IMG/VR virus record: IMGVR_UViG_3300046012_000483
Span: 1 to 23,338 of that record
Reading direction: 5' to 3' (one strand)
DNA length: 23,338 bases
Source: a virus
Of the stretch, positions 13,879 through 20,909 are shown one piece after another; the first letter of the stretch is position 1; each line of letters opens with the position of its first letter. Position numbers and translations under genes: made by a program. The notes below the pieces were generated by a model. The model was given only the letters and a program-made list of their open reading frames with translations, was not told where the DNA came from and searched no databases.

Positions 13879-14457
13879 TCAGGCTTTGAGCCGTTTCGCT
13901 ACGTCGTTCATCGCCGCCTGGGCGGCGTCCTGGAGGTCCCGGCCGGACGCGATGATCGGGTCCTCGAACCACTGCGGTTTGCCGGTCTGGTGCCTCCACG
14001 TCCACGCCCCGGCTTTGACCGTGGGCCGCAAACCGGGGGCCATGTGCCGGAACTTCCGGTTTTTCGACGGGGCCGCTTTGAACCGTGACCCACGCGCATA
14101 CACCGGGTGGGGCCAGCCCTCCCGGGAGTCCACATGCTTGGGCAGGGTGCTCTCACCCCTGGGCATCTTGGAGCCCAGCGACACAATGTCCAGCCGGATC
14201 CCGTTCTTCGTCAGCCCCACCGAGCTGCCCACCGTCCGGGCGATCGTCTCCCGCAGCGGCGGGTGCGGCCGGGCGCCCGGCTCCGATGGTTTGACCGCCA
14301 TGTCCAGGATGGACCGCTGAACCTTTTCAACGGTTGGCCTGGCCAGGGCCCGGAAGTTGCGGCGCAGCTCCCGTTTCAGCTGCGGGTCCGCGCTGCGCAG
14401 CAGGATCGCCAGTTTCCGCATCTGCGCGGGCCCGGTCCCGGTGATCTGAGCCATCAC
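13879..14457 (-). CDS. HK97 gp10-like tail completion/neck protein
   Basis: About 192 residues. GTG 14457 overlaps the chaperone T-frame stop as GTGA, with ATG 14454 as the alternative start. The N-terminal half is helical and basic ('LKRELRRNFRALARPTVEK'). The C-terminal half has the gp10-like signature of a Gly-Trp-His-Pro segment ('REGWPHPVYARG'), then 'WRHQTGKPQWFEDPI', and a terminal helix rich in Ala ('QDAAQAAMNDVAKRL'). gp10-like proteins normally act at the head-tail joint and their gene usually precedes the tail terminator; here the gene lies between the chaperones and the tape measure. The assignment rests on remembered motif patterns, so another tail protein with a similar fold is possible. 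Confidence 0.6.
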   Translation of the reverse strand: MMAQITGTGPAQMRKLAILLRSADPQLKRELRRNFRALARPTVEKVQRSILDMAVKPSEPGARPHPPLRETIARTVGSSVGLTKNGIRLDIVSLGSKMPRGESTLPKHVDSREGWPHPVYARGSRFKAAPSKNRKFRHMAPGLRPTVKAGAWTWRHQTGKPQWFEDPIIASGRDLQDAAQAAMNDVAKRLKA

Positions 14458-15025
14458 AGCCCCCTGGTGTTGATGTTCTTTTTCCTGGTCCGGGCGCCGT
14501 TACGGGCCGCCCACAGGTCGGCTTCCTCCTGGTCGGTCATCCGGTAGTACTCGGCCCATTCGGCGATCTCCCGGCTGTCTACATACCGGAGGGTGTCTCT
14601 GACGGACCGTCCGAGCTGGGCGGCGAGCCGGAAGTAGACCCGCCGTTCGGGGTGTTCCCGGAGTCTTTTCCCAGCTCCTCCATGTCCTCCTCGGACAGGC
14701 CGGACAGCCGGGCGGCGACCTGCCCGACCCGTTCCAGGGCGGCGGCGGACTTGCGGCCCAGGGCATCTACCTGCTGCTGGGTGAACGCCGGCTCCAGGGT
14801 GTCGGGGTTCACGATGCACCGGGAGCACAGTTTCGCGGACGCGTTCGACACGTCCTGCACCACCCGTTTGCCCTGCTGGACGGCCATGGCCGCGAAATAC
14901 TCATCACGGCCGTGGCCGTCCATGCCGCGCACCAGGACCTTGCCGTGCCACTCGGGCACGTCAACGGTTTCGGTGGGGCGGTCATCTGCGTCAAGGATCT
15001 GCTCAGCGGTCAGAAATTCGGTCAT
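14454..15025 (-). CDS. tail assembly chaperone, long frameshift product (GT-type)
   Basis: By a -1 shift at GGGAAAA (14672-14666) ribosomes pass from codon 120 of the short chaperone into the overlapping frame and read 70 further residues to the TGA at 14454, giving about 190 residues. The added segment ('RVYFRLAAQLGRSV', 'SREIAEWAEYYRMT') has the 'SREIAEW..YYR' motif typical of T extensions in siphophages. The next gene starts with a GTGA overlap on this frame's stop, not on the short product's stop, which supports real use of the T frame. The long form is expected to bind the tape measure and recruit tail tube subunits, and is not normally kept in the virion. Confidence 0.88.
14579..15025 (-). 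CDS. tail assembly chaperone, short product (G-type)
   Basis: A 148-residue protein from ATG 15025. Residues 1-60 form a beta-rich start ('VDVPEWHGKVLVRGMDGHG'), followed by helices with 'LCSRCIVNPDTLEPAFTQQQVDAL' and 'AALERVGQVAARLSGLSEEDMEELGKD'. This is the familiar actinophage G-chaperone layout. After the slippery site the zero-frame tail is low-complexity Ser/Gly/Pro. It lies between the tail tube region and the tape measure as expected. The gene is preceded by a 42-base gap after the His-rich gene. The G-to-GT ratio set by slippage normally matters for tail assembly. Confidence 0.88.
   Translation of the reverse strand: MTEFLTAEQILDADDRPTETVDVPEWHGKVLVRGMDGHGRDEYFAAMAVQQGKRVVQDVSNASAKLCSRCIVNPDTLEPAFTQQQVDALGRKSAAALERVGQVAARLSGLSEEDMEELGKDSGNTPNGGSTSGSPPSSDGPSETPSGM
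14666..14672 (-). promoter_or_regulatory. programmed -1 frameshift slippery heptamer
   Basis: On the minus strand 14672-14666 reads G GGA AAA in the zero frame, an X XXY YYZ heptamer: Gly119 GGA and Lys120 AAA can re-pair as GGG and AAA after a one-base slip. It lies near the end of the short chaperone, as in most siphophage tail chaperone genes. Confidence 0.9.
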
Positions 15026-15067
15026 GGGAGGCCGGTCCCTTCGGGGGGTGAGTATCGCAGGGTGGTG

Positions 15068-15661
15068 CTACAGCTTCGCTGCTTTGGCTTCCGCCTGGTG
15101 GGCGGCCGTCAGCAGGGCGTGGATCCGTGCTTTCGTGGACGCGATCCGGTCCTTGATGTTCGCGACCTTCTCGTGTGCGGTCTGCGCGGCGGTGTGCTTC
15201 GCCGCCTGGTGGTGGTGCTTGGCGGACTTGTGGTGGTGGGCGTGGTTGCGGTGCTGGGCCGCCTGTTTGCGGTGCGCAGCGGCTTTCGCGGCCCTGGCGG
15301 CAGGCCCGCCCCCGGCACCGCCGCTGGGGCCGCCACCGGCCGCTGCGGTGGCTTTGCGGGCCTGGTTCTCCGCCAGTACCTCCTCCGCTTTCAGGACGGT
15401 CAGGGTGTGTTCGAGGCGCTTAGCCTCCTCCCGGTCGTGGTGAGCCTCATCGAGCAGTTGCCGTTTCCCGCCCGTCTGCGCTTTGACCGGCCGGCCCTTG
15501 ACCGGCTGCGACGCGGCGCCGCCAGCCGCGGCCGCCGCGAACTGCCCCCCGGCCGGTGACCCGGCCGGGGCGTGGACCGTGTTGAACCGGCCCAGGGCGA
15601 CGTCCTCCCGGTACTCGCGGGACAGCGCCGCGAGCCGCATGCCGGTCATGTCATCAGCCAC
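15068..15661 (-). CDS. His-rich helical protein with GGQF motif
   Basis: A 197-residue protein from GTG 15661 with AAGGGGAG 4 bases upstream. Residues 25-41 contain 'HAPAGSPAGGQF', a short motif I recall from the ends of phage portal, MuF and other virion-associated proteins. A charged helix follows (residues 65-105), then a Gly/Ala linker, and a segment with 11 His among residues 130-163, ending in a basic helix. The composition (Ala, Lys, His, no Cys) suggests an extended helical, possibly metal- or nucleic-acid-binding protein. It is inserted between the tail tube gene and the chaperones, normally neighbours. Real coding is likely; function unknown. Confidence 0.65.
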   Translation of the reverse strand: MADDMTGMRLAALSREYREDVALGRFNTVHAPAGSPAGGQFAAAAAGGAASQPVKGRPVKAQTGGKRQLLDEAHHDREEAKRLEHTLTVLKAEEVLAENQARKATAAAGGGPSGGAGGGPAARAAKAAAHRKQAAQHRNHAHHHKSAKHHHQAAKHTAAQTAHEKVANIKDRIASTKARIHALLTAAHQAEAKAAKL

Positions 15662-15686
15662 GGTGCTCCCCTTCCGCGGGGTCAGG

Positions 15687-16166
15687 TCAGGGGATCACGA
15701 CGTTCTGCGCCGGGACCTTCGTGATGGTGAACTGGACCTCGATACGGCCAGGGTCATCAGTGCCGGTCTGCGGCACGCACGCGGCGACCTTGATGGGGAA
15801 AACGTCCATCTTCTGGCCCACGACGTCGCCTTCCCACAGGCAGATGATGAACCCGGCGGTATCGCGGGGCAGCACCGTCCGCACATCGTTGGAGGTGGAA
15901 CTGGCGTAGATCGTCAGGGACGAATCGTCGGCGCTGATCCGCCCGGGGATCTTCCCGGTGAACCGGGATGACAGGTCCGGGACGTCCACCGACGCGGAGC
16001 TGACCGTGAACCCGGACACCTCCGCGACCTCATCGGACAGGTCAGTGCCCGCGTTGATTTCCGCCCTGGTCGGTGCGGTGTACGTCGCGATCGTCGGCAC
16101 GTAGTAGAACTTCCGGGTGCCTTCGGGGACGTACCTGGTCGTGGCTGTCAGCTTCGGCGGTGCCAT
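15687..16166 (-). CDS. major tail (tube) protein
   Basis: A 159-residue protein starting at ATG 16166, overlapping the preceding stop as TGATG. The sequence closely follows tail tube proteins of Streptomyces-type siphophages as I recall them: 'LTATTRYVPEGTRKFYYVP' at the start, 'PTRAEINAGTDL' near residue 35, 'SRFTGKIPGRISADDSSLTIY' in the middle, then 'GQKMDVFPIKVAA' and a strand-rich end 'VPAQNVVIP'. The length suits a single-domain tube subunit with no added Ig domain. It should polymerise around the tape measure. The chaperone pair lies downstream with one extra gene between. Confidence 0.88.
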   Translation of the reverse strand: MAPPKLTATTRYVPEGTRKFYYVPTIATYTAPTRAEINAGTDLSDEVAEVSGFTVSSASVDVPDLSSRFTGKIPGRISADDSSLTIYASSTSNDVRTVLPRDTAGFIICLWEGDVVGQKMDVFPIKVAACVPQTGTDDPGRIEVQFTITKVPAQNVVIP

Positions 16167-16579
16167 CAGTTGCTCTCCGATCCGCCGGACCTGGACCCGG
16201 CCGCCTTGGCACCCGGCTTACCGGGGGCCGTTTTGCCGGCCTGGTCGCCGGACCCGTCCTTGGTGGTGCCGCCCGGGGCTGGGTCCGGGACGTTCGGGTC
16301 GCCGCTGCCATCCGGCGGTGGCTGCCCGTCGCCGTCGTTGTGCTTGGCGATGGCCGCCTCCGCGGCCAGGAACTCGTCTTGCCGCCGCTTGATGTCCGCC
16401 TGGACCTGCGCCTCAGTCAGCGGCTCCGGGCCGGCGGGGACCGGGTCGGGGGCCAGGTCATCGGCCAGCAGCGTCCACCCCGCCAGGTAGTGCTGCGCCA
16501 GGGACGATTCCGGCACCGTCGCGACACCCCCCGTATCGGGGTGGATGATCCGCACTTCGCGGTAGTTGTTTTCCGGCAT
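16166..16579 (-). CDS. small phage protein with GW-containing N-terminal motif
   Basis: A 137-residue protein from ATG 16579 with GGGAG upstream. Residues 1-45 ('VRIIHPDTGGVATVPESSLAQHYLAGWTLL') match a widespread short phage motif: an 'IHP..G..A.VPE.....H...GW' strand-turn-helix found in many small actinophage proteins near connector and tail genes. A helix with 'ADIKRRQDEFLAAEAAIAK' follows. Residues ~80-137 are Gly/Pro/Asp-rich and probably disordered. The stop overlaps the tail tube start. Function unknown; position suggests a structural or assembly role. Confidence 0.7.
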   Translation of the reverse strand: MPENNYREVRIIHPDTGGVATVPESSLAQHYLAGWTLLADDLAPDPVPAGPEPLTEAQVQADIKRRQDEFLAAEAAIAKHNDGDGQPPPDGSGDPNVPDPAPGGTTKDGSGDQAGKTAPGKPGAKAAGSRSGGSESN

Positions 16580-16582
16580 GGG

Positions 16583-16957
16583 TCAGCTCCCAGAACGCGT
16601 GCAGGCCAGCGTGGTGCTGGCGAAGGCGGACAGGTCGAATGTGGCCAGGCCCCCGGCAGCCGGGTCACCGTAAACGGCGGGGTCCAGCGGGATCTGGGTG
16701 TCACCCACCGCGCACACCACCCGCCGGGACGGTGCCGCAGCCGCCGACGGGGTTGGCACCCCCAGCCCGCCAGGGGATGGGATCGCGGCGGGGACGTGAA
16801 GGTCACAGTTGATCGACCCGCCCGACGCGTTCTTCACGATCAGGATCACGTCCTGGCCGGTTGGGGCGGTGTGCCCGGTGGTCTGCGTCGGGGTCGAATA
16901 GGTGACCAGCAGGCCGGTCGGTGTCGCGACCTGCACGGCCAGCGCGGTGGCTGCCAT
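16583..16957 (-). CDS. small beta-rich virion-associated protein candidate
   Basis: A 124-residue protein from ATG 16957, with AGGGAG 7 bases upstream; longer starts in this frame are shadow sequence. It begins with strand-rich 'ALAVQVATPTGLLVTY', continues 'DVILIVKNASGGSINCDLHVP', then a polar, Pro/Ala-rich loop, 'RRVVCAVGDTQIPLDPAVYG', and ends in strands with 'TTLACTRSGS'. This pattern of short strands around 'VKN.SG.....' resembles a family of small beta-sandwich proteins often encoded between connector and tail tube genes in actinophages. Three Cys residues could form disulphides. Two tandem hairpins lie upstream. Function is not known; decoration or neck accessory are guesses. Confidence 0.65.
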   Translation of the reverse strand: MAATALAVQVATPTGLLVTYSTPTQTTGHTAPTGQDVILIVKNASGGSINCDLHVPAAIPSPGGLGVPTPSAAAAPSRRVVCAVGDTQIPLDPAVYGDPAAGGLATFDLSAFASTTLACTRSGS

Positions 16958-17020
16958 TGGGAACTCCCTGTGGGTTGGGTTGCGGTTACGCTGGCCGGGT
17001 CTGGTGGGTGCGGTGCCCCT

Positions 17021-17066
17021 GCCGCGAACGCGGCGCAAGGCATCCCGTTGCGGGCCGGGGCCCGCA
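17021..17066 (-). terminator. two tandem GC hairpins between tail genes
   Basis: The 149-base gap 16958-17106 contains no convincing gene. TGCGGGC (17049-17055) pairs with GCCCGCA (17060-17066) around a 4-base loop. GCCGC (17021-17025) pairs with GCGGC (17030-17034) around GAAC. Neither is followed by a T-run. Partial termination, or an RNA cleavage or stability boundary upstream of the tail tube genes, is plausible. Confidence 0.45.
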
Positions 17067-17106
17067 GGGCTGAGCGCGCCAGCGCCGCACCTGCCAGGCC
17101 GCGCGT

Positions 17107-17634
17107 CTAGCGGTTGGTGAACGCATCGACGGCGACGGTGAACCGCAGCCGCATCTCCTGCCCGCCGGTTGTGGCGTCCTGCCGCAGCGCCCACGTGCCG
17201 ACTTTGGCTTTCATGACCGAGTTACGCAGCTTGGGGTCGTCCCGGATGAGCTGCCCCACCGCGGAGAAGATGGCGAACGCCCGGGTGCGGGCGGGGAGGG
17301 CACCCATGTCACCGATCAGGACCGCGATGATGCACGACACCGAGTAGGTTTCCCGGTCCTGGGAGGACCCCAGGTCGCCGTAGGCGATGGTGGCCTCCGC
17401 GGCGGCGTCATCGTCGGGTTCCATGAACCCGACCCCGAGGACCTCCGTGGCGTCGGACTCCACATCCCCGGTGTCGTCGGGGGTGCCGTCCGGGTTGGTG
17501 TCGGCGTCGTTGCCGGGCCCGTTCCCGTCCCACACCGCCACCCCCGACAGTGACCCCGTGGGGAGGCTGGACGCGGACCGGAACATGGCCACCAGGGCGG
17601 CCATCGCCGCAGGCGCAGTCGAACCCCAGGTCAC
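17107..17634 (-). CDS. tail terminator protein
   Basis: A 175-residue protein. GTG 17634 is chosen because GGAGG sits 6 bases upstream and the part further upstream overlaps the connector in another frame. The N-terminal helix ('WGSTAPAAMAALVAMFRSA') is followed by an acidic Asp/Pro-rich loop (residues 38-65). Then comes 'ETYSVSCIIAVLIGDMG', a helix 'RTRAFAIFSAVGQLIRDDPKL', and final strands 'QEMRLRFTVAVDAFT'. This strand-helix-strand order and its position right after the connector match siphophage tail terminators, which cap the tail tube for attachment to the head. It follows the connector by 31 bases. Confidence 0.75.
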   Translation of the reverse strand: MTWGSTAPAAMAALVAMFRSASSLPTGSLSGVAVWDGNGPGNDADTNPDGTPDDTGDVESDATEVLGVGFMEPDDDAAAEATIAYGDLGSSQDRETYSVSCIIAVLIGDMGALPARTRAFAIFSAVGQLIRDDPKLRNSVMKAKVGTWALRQDATTGGQEMRLRFTVAVDAFTNR

Positions 17635-17665
17635 AGTGACCTCCAGGTGGTTGGGTGGTGCCGGG

Positions 17666-18484
17666 TCAGACCGAGGGGAGCAGGTCACCCTCCAGCAGCT
17701 CCAGGACCCGCCTAGGCACGGAGAAGCTGAACCCCTGCGTGGAGCTGAACACTTCCTCGCCTTGCAGCAGCGCCGGGGCCATCGACCCCCGCTGGGTTTC
17801 CCACAGGTGCCGGCACTGTTCCTTCGCCGCGTGGATCCACGGTTCGCGGATCTCCGCCCGCCCGCACGTGTAGACCGCATCCCACGGCCCCCACCAGAAC
17901 TCCATCATCGACGGCTGGTAGATCAGCCCCGCCTCACTGTCCGCCGCCAGGACCGTCCCATCCCCAGGGTCGGCCCACGACGGGCCACCCGCCCACTGGG
18001 AGGTGACCGACTGGACCGACAGGATGGGCCGGTTCGGGACCACCAGCTGCAACCGGCCCTCACTGACCCGGTCGGTGAACTGGCGGGGCACACAGATCCC
18101 GATCTTGTCCTCGACCAGCTCCGTGGCCGCCATCATGAACGCCGCCATCTCATCGTCACTGCCGGCCTTGACCCGGGACTTGTTCAGGTGGTCTTTCATC
18201 TCGGCCATCGACACAATGGAGGCGTACCGGCGGACGTTGACGAACTCGGGGAACGGTGCCGTGCCCGGCCCGGTGGTGACCCACGCGAACTGGTACAGGC
18301 CCGGCGCCGGGAGGGTGTAGTCGTAGGTGTAGATCCCCGACCCGGGCGGGTTATTGACCGGGGCCGGGGCCGGGGACAGCAGCTTCCCCCCCGGCAGGGT
18401 GATGTTCAGGGACACACCACCCGCCGGGATGCTGCCATCCCCGACTTGCAGCTTCGCCTCGTACACCTGTCCCGCGCACAGCAC
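17666..18484 (-). CDS. head-tail connector (HK97 gp6-like) with N-terminal beta domain
   Basis: A 272-residue protein from GTG 18484, directly after the TAG of the repeat-protein gene, with GGGAGG 7 bases upstream. Residues 1-85 look like a small Ig-like beta domain ('GIYTYDYTLPAPGLYQFAWVTTGPG'). Residues ~88-130 give the gp6-like helical signature ('SMAEMKDHLNKS', 'DDEMAAFMMAATELVEDKIG'). After a beta insertion ('PILSVQSVTS') comes the final helix 'REPWIHAAKEQCRHLW'. Connectors of this type form a ring between portal and tail. Position before the tail terminator fits. Confidence 0.8.
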   Translation of the reverse strand: MLCAGQVYEAKLQVGDGSIPAGGVSLNITLPGGKLLSPAPAPVNNPPGSGIYTYDYTLPAPGLYQFAWVTTGPGTAPFPEFVNVRRYASIVSMAEMKDHLNKSRVKAGSDDEMAAFMMAATELVEDKIGICVPRQFTDRVSEGRLQLVVPNRPILSVQSVTSQWAGGPSWADPGDGTVLAADSEAGLIYQPSMMEFWWGPWDAVYTCGRAEIREPWIHAAKEQCRHLWETQRGSMAPALLQGEEVFSSTQGFSFSVPRRVLELLEGDLLPSV

Positions 18485-20386
18485 CTACGGCCTCCCGCTG
18501 GTAGTCGAAACCGCCGGGCCGGCGCCGCCGCTGGCCACGCTGGACACCAGAGGACCGCCCCCGGCCAGGGCGGTCCCGAATACAGCCGGGGTCACAGCGA
18601 CCGCGGCAGCTCTTAGTGCGGCACCCACCGCTGCGGCCAGCCCAGCGGTGGGCAGCGCGGACAGGTGCAGCCCAGCTCCCGGCGCGGTCGCGGCCCCAAG
18701 CGCGGCCCCTGCCGGGTAGAACATGGACCCCACCCCGGCAGGTGCCGGCGCGGCCCCGGCCCCGGCGGCCACGGTGGTGACCCCACGGCTGGCCAGGGTC
18801 AGTGACGTCACCGGGGCGGCACCGGCCGCCTGGGCCAGGGCCACCGCGAACCCGGCGCCGGGGGTGACCGGCTGGGCGGCCCCGGAGGCCGCCGCGACTC
18901 CGGCCGCCGCCGCCACCGCCAGGGTCACCGCTGGTGCGGTGCCGGTGGCGGCGGCCGGGCCGGCCAGCACCGTGCCCGCCAGGGTCAGGGCAGGTGCGGA
19001 CACGGTTCCCGCCGCGCGGGGGACGGTCACCGACGCGGCCAGGGTCAGGGCAGGGGCGGTGCCGGTTCCCGCCGCCGGGCCGGCGACGGCGGAGGTCTGC
19101 CCGCTGGTGGAAGCGGACGCCCCCGGAGCGGACCCTGTCCCAGCTCCCGGGCCAGCAGCGGGTGCCACCGTGGCGGCTGGGCCCGGGTTGGGTGCGGTGC
19201 CCGTGCCAGCAGCACGCGGCACCGCCGCGGTCGCGGCCACGGTCACGGCCGGCGCGGATCCGGTGCCTGCCCCCACCGGCACCGCCGCCGAAGCGGCCAG
19301 GCCCGCACCGGGTGCACCGCCCGTACTCACCGCAGCCGGGACCGCCGCTGCGGCGGCCAGGGCCAGGCCTGGTGCCGTTCCGGTTCCCGCACCGGCCGCC
19401 ACCGCCACCGTGGCGGACAGGCCCGCTCCCGGGGCGGCGCCAGTCCCCACGGCCAGACCTGCGGTAGCTGTGGCGGAACTGGACGTGGACGCGGTCACCA
19501 CCGGGGCGGCCCCGGTCCCAGCGGCCACCGTGGCGGCTGGGCTGACCGCCGCCGTGACCGACCCACCGGGGGCGGTGCCGGTGCCAGCCGCCCGGCTGGT
19601 CGCGACCGAGCCGGCCAGGGTCAGGACCCGTGCCGCACCGGCACCCGCCGCGACCGGCGCCGCCGGGGCCACCGCCGCAGCAGCGGCCGGGCCGGGGGCC
19701 GTCCCGGTCCCTGCGGCCACCCCGACCGACGCGGACGTGCCACCACCGCCGGCGACCTGCGCGACCCACACCCCGGCGTAACAGGTGCCCGGTGATGCGG
19801 ACTCGGCCAGCGGTGTCCACGTCAGCCCGGAGCTGTCCGTGATCGCCATTGTGGTGGAGGTGGTCCCGTTCGCCGCCCCGTCGGTCCCCACCAGGGCCAC
19901 CAGAAGCGCCCCCGCCGGCGGGGTGAAACTGGCCGTCGTGACCGCCGTCAGTGTGTCAGTGAAAGCGAGCGTCGGCGCGGAGGCGTCCTCCGCCAGGGTG
20001 GTGTTCGCGAGTATCTCAGCGGCGGCGATGTTCTCGAACCCGCCCGCCGCCGAGGACAGGCCCACCGTGGTCGCGCCGGGGGTGCCGGTCACCGACGTGG
20101 TCCTCACATACCCGTACGACTCACCGTTGGGGGTGTCGTCGTGCTGGGCCCCGGCCGAGCAACCAGTGTTCGGGGTCCATGCCCCGGAGCTTTCCTGGCT
20201 GATCGCGGCGTAGACCAGCGACCCGGCGACGGTGGTGGTGACACTGACCCGGTTCGGGCTGGCACCCTCCAGGTGGTTGTGCCCGCCGGTCTGGCTGGCC
20301 GGCGCTTTCGCACCGGTCAGCACCACCACCTTGAGAGCCATCCCGGCGAATGACGCACCACCCTGGGTTGCGGTTACCGTCGCCAC
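18485..20386 (-). CDS. large Ala-rich protein with tandem 20-residue repeats and beta-module halves
   Basis: A 633-residue protein from GTG 20386, with GGGGAGG 10 bases upstream. Residues ~1-127 resemble the second half of the beta-sandwich module found in the Dit-like and secreted proteins ('VSVTTTVAGSLVYAAI', 'FENIAAAEIL'). Residues ~150-213 resemble the module's first half ('SFTPPAGALLVALVG', 'SSGLTWTPL', 'YAGVWVAQVAGG'). From ~221 to ~560 run about 16 degenerate repeats of 20 residues with a core like 'AAGTGTAP' followed by an Ala/Val/Leu stretch. The C-terminus is Ala-rich. Related Ala/Gly repeats occur in actinophage fibre-like proteins as I recall. It lies immediately upstream of the connector, so a head or neck fibre or decoration is likely. 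The exact role is unknown. Confidence 0.75.
   Translation of the reverse strand: MATVTATQGGASFAGMALKVVVLTGAKAPASQTGGHNHLEGASPNRVSVTTTVAGSLVYAAISQESSGAWTPNTGCSAGAQHDDTPNGESYGYVRTTSVTGTPGATTVGLSSAAGGFENIAAAEILANTTLAEDASAPTLAFTDTLTAVTTASFTPPAGALLVALVGTDGAANGTTSTTMAITDSSGLTWTPLAESASPGTCYAGVWVAQVAGGGGTSASVGVAAGTGTAPGPAAAAAVAPAAPVAAGAGAARVLTLAGSVATSRAAGTGTAPGGSVTAAVSPAATVAAGTGAAPVVTASTSSSATATAGLAVGTGAAPGAGLSATVAVAAGAGTGTAPGLALAAAAAVPAAVSTGGAPGAGLAASAAVPVGAGTGSAPAVTVAATAAVPRAAGTGTAPNPGPAATVAPAAGPGAGTGSAPGASASTSGQTSAVAGPAAGTGTAPALTLAASVTVPRAAGTVSAPALTLAGTVLAGPAAATGTAPAVTLAVAAAAGVAAASGAAQPVTPGAGFAVALAQAAGAAPVTSLTLASRGVTTVAAGAGAAPAPAGVGSMFYPAGAALGAATAPGAGLHLSALPTAGLAAAVGAALRAAAVAVTPAVFGTALAGGGPLVSSVASGGAGPAVSTTSGRP
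18707..19726 (-). repeat. about 16 tandem degenerate 60-bp (20-residue) repeats
   Basis: In the encoded protein the unit is roughly A-A-G-T-G-[TAS]-A-P-x4-A-x7, recurring at mostly 20-residue spacing from residue ~221 to ~560, with a few units lengthened to 21-25. At DNA level neighbouring units share stretches such as GCCAGGGTCAGGGCAGG (plus strand, near 18978 and 19038). The repeat phase is a multiple of three throughout, so copy number could change without breaking the frame. Confidence 0.85.
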
Positions 20387-20420
20387 ACCGCCACCGCCTC
20401 CCCGCCACCCCGCAGTGTTG

Positions 20421-20906
20421 TTACAGGGTGTAGCGGAATATGCCCAGCACGTCCCAGACCACGGTGAACGTCCCGGCGGTCACCCCGGCGGGCTGGGTGC
20501 TGAACGCGTGGTAGGACATGCCGAGGTCCGCGACGGGGGTGGTGACCGTGTCGTCGTAGACCAGCACCCCGTACGCGTTCGCGATCGTGACGTTCCCCGC
20601 CCCGGCCGTGTCCGCCGCGTCGTACCACACCACCCCGGCGGTATCGGCGAAATGGGTGGTGATCCCGGACAGGACCCGCCCGCCGGCCGCCCAGTTGGTG
20701 TCGGTCAGCTCGTTAGCGGCGACCCACGCCCCGCCCGCACCGTTGTAGGCGTTGTGCGCGGCGGTGTCGTCCTGGTTGGGGGTGCCGGTATTCCCGTAGA
20801 TCGCGACCTTCGGGACGTCGGTGTCCAGGTCGATCGCACTGGTCGTGCGGTCGCACAGGTCCTTGGTCCAGTTCCGCATGATCTTTGAGCTGCTGCCGAA
20901 TGTCAC
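20421..20906 (-). CDS. small beta-rich phage capsid/fibre-associated protein candidate
   Basis: A 161-residue protein from GTG 20906, three bases after the previous stop, with GGGGAGGG 8 bases upstream. The layout 'AIDLDTDVPKVAIYG' then 'TPNQDDTAAHNAYNG', 'WAAGGRVLSG', 'VVWYDAAD', 'ANAYGVLVYDDT', and the ending 'GTFTVVWDVLGIFRY' matches a common phage family I recall. Its members read as '..D..KVAL....YTPN.D.H....', then '..AGG..L....', and end '..G.FTI.WD..GI'. They are usually annotated as hypothetical or decoration proteins encoded near capsid genes. Its place before the repeat protein and connector fits a virion component. Confidence 0.7.
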   Translation of the reverse strand: MTFGSSSKIMRNWTKDLCDRTTSAIDLDTDVPKVAIYGNTGTPNQDDTAAHNAYNGAGGAWVAANELTDTNWAAGGRVLSGITTHFADTAGVVWYDAADTAGAGNVTIANAYGVLVYDDTVTTPVADLGMSYHAFSTQPAGVTAGTFTVVWDVLGIFRYTL

Positions 20907-20909
20907 CGC

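Noticed and set aside
16846-17043. Small minus-strand frame in the gap after the tail terminator
   Set aside because: No ribosome-binding site, it overlaps the start of the well-supported 124-residue gene, and it reads as Pro/Gln/Ser-rich shadow sequence.
17635-17880. N-terminal extension of the tail terminator
   Set aside because: It overlaps the connector in another frame and is Arg/Ser-rich. GGAGG sits just before GTG 17634.
18707-19726. Possible CRISPR array because of regular 60-bp spacing
   Set aside because: Repeats are degenerate throughout, with no alternation of conserved repeat and unique spacer, and the whole stretch is one open coding frame.
18723-20213. Plus-strand Pro/Ala-rich frames across the repeat gene
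   Set aside because: They are repeat-derived shadows. The minus frame has a good ribosome-binding site, intact N-terminal domains and exact junctions with its neighbours.
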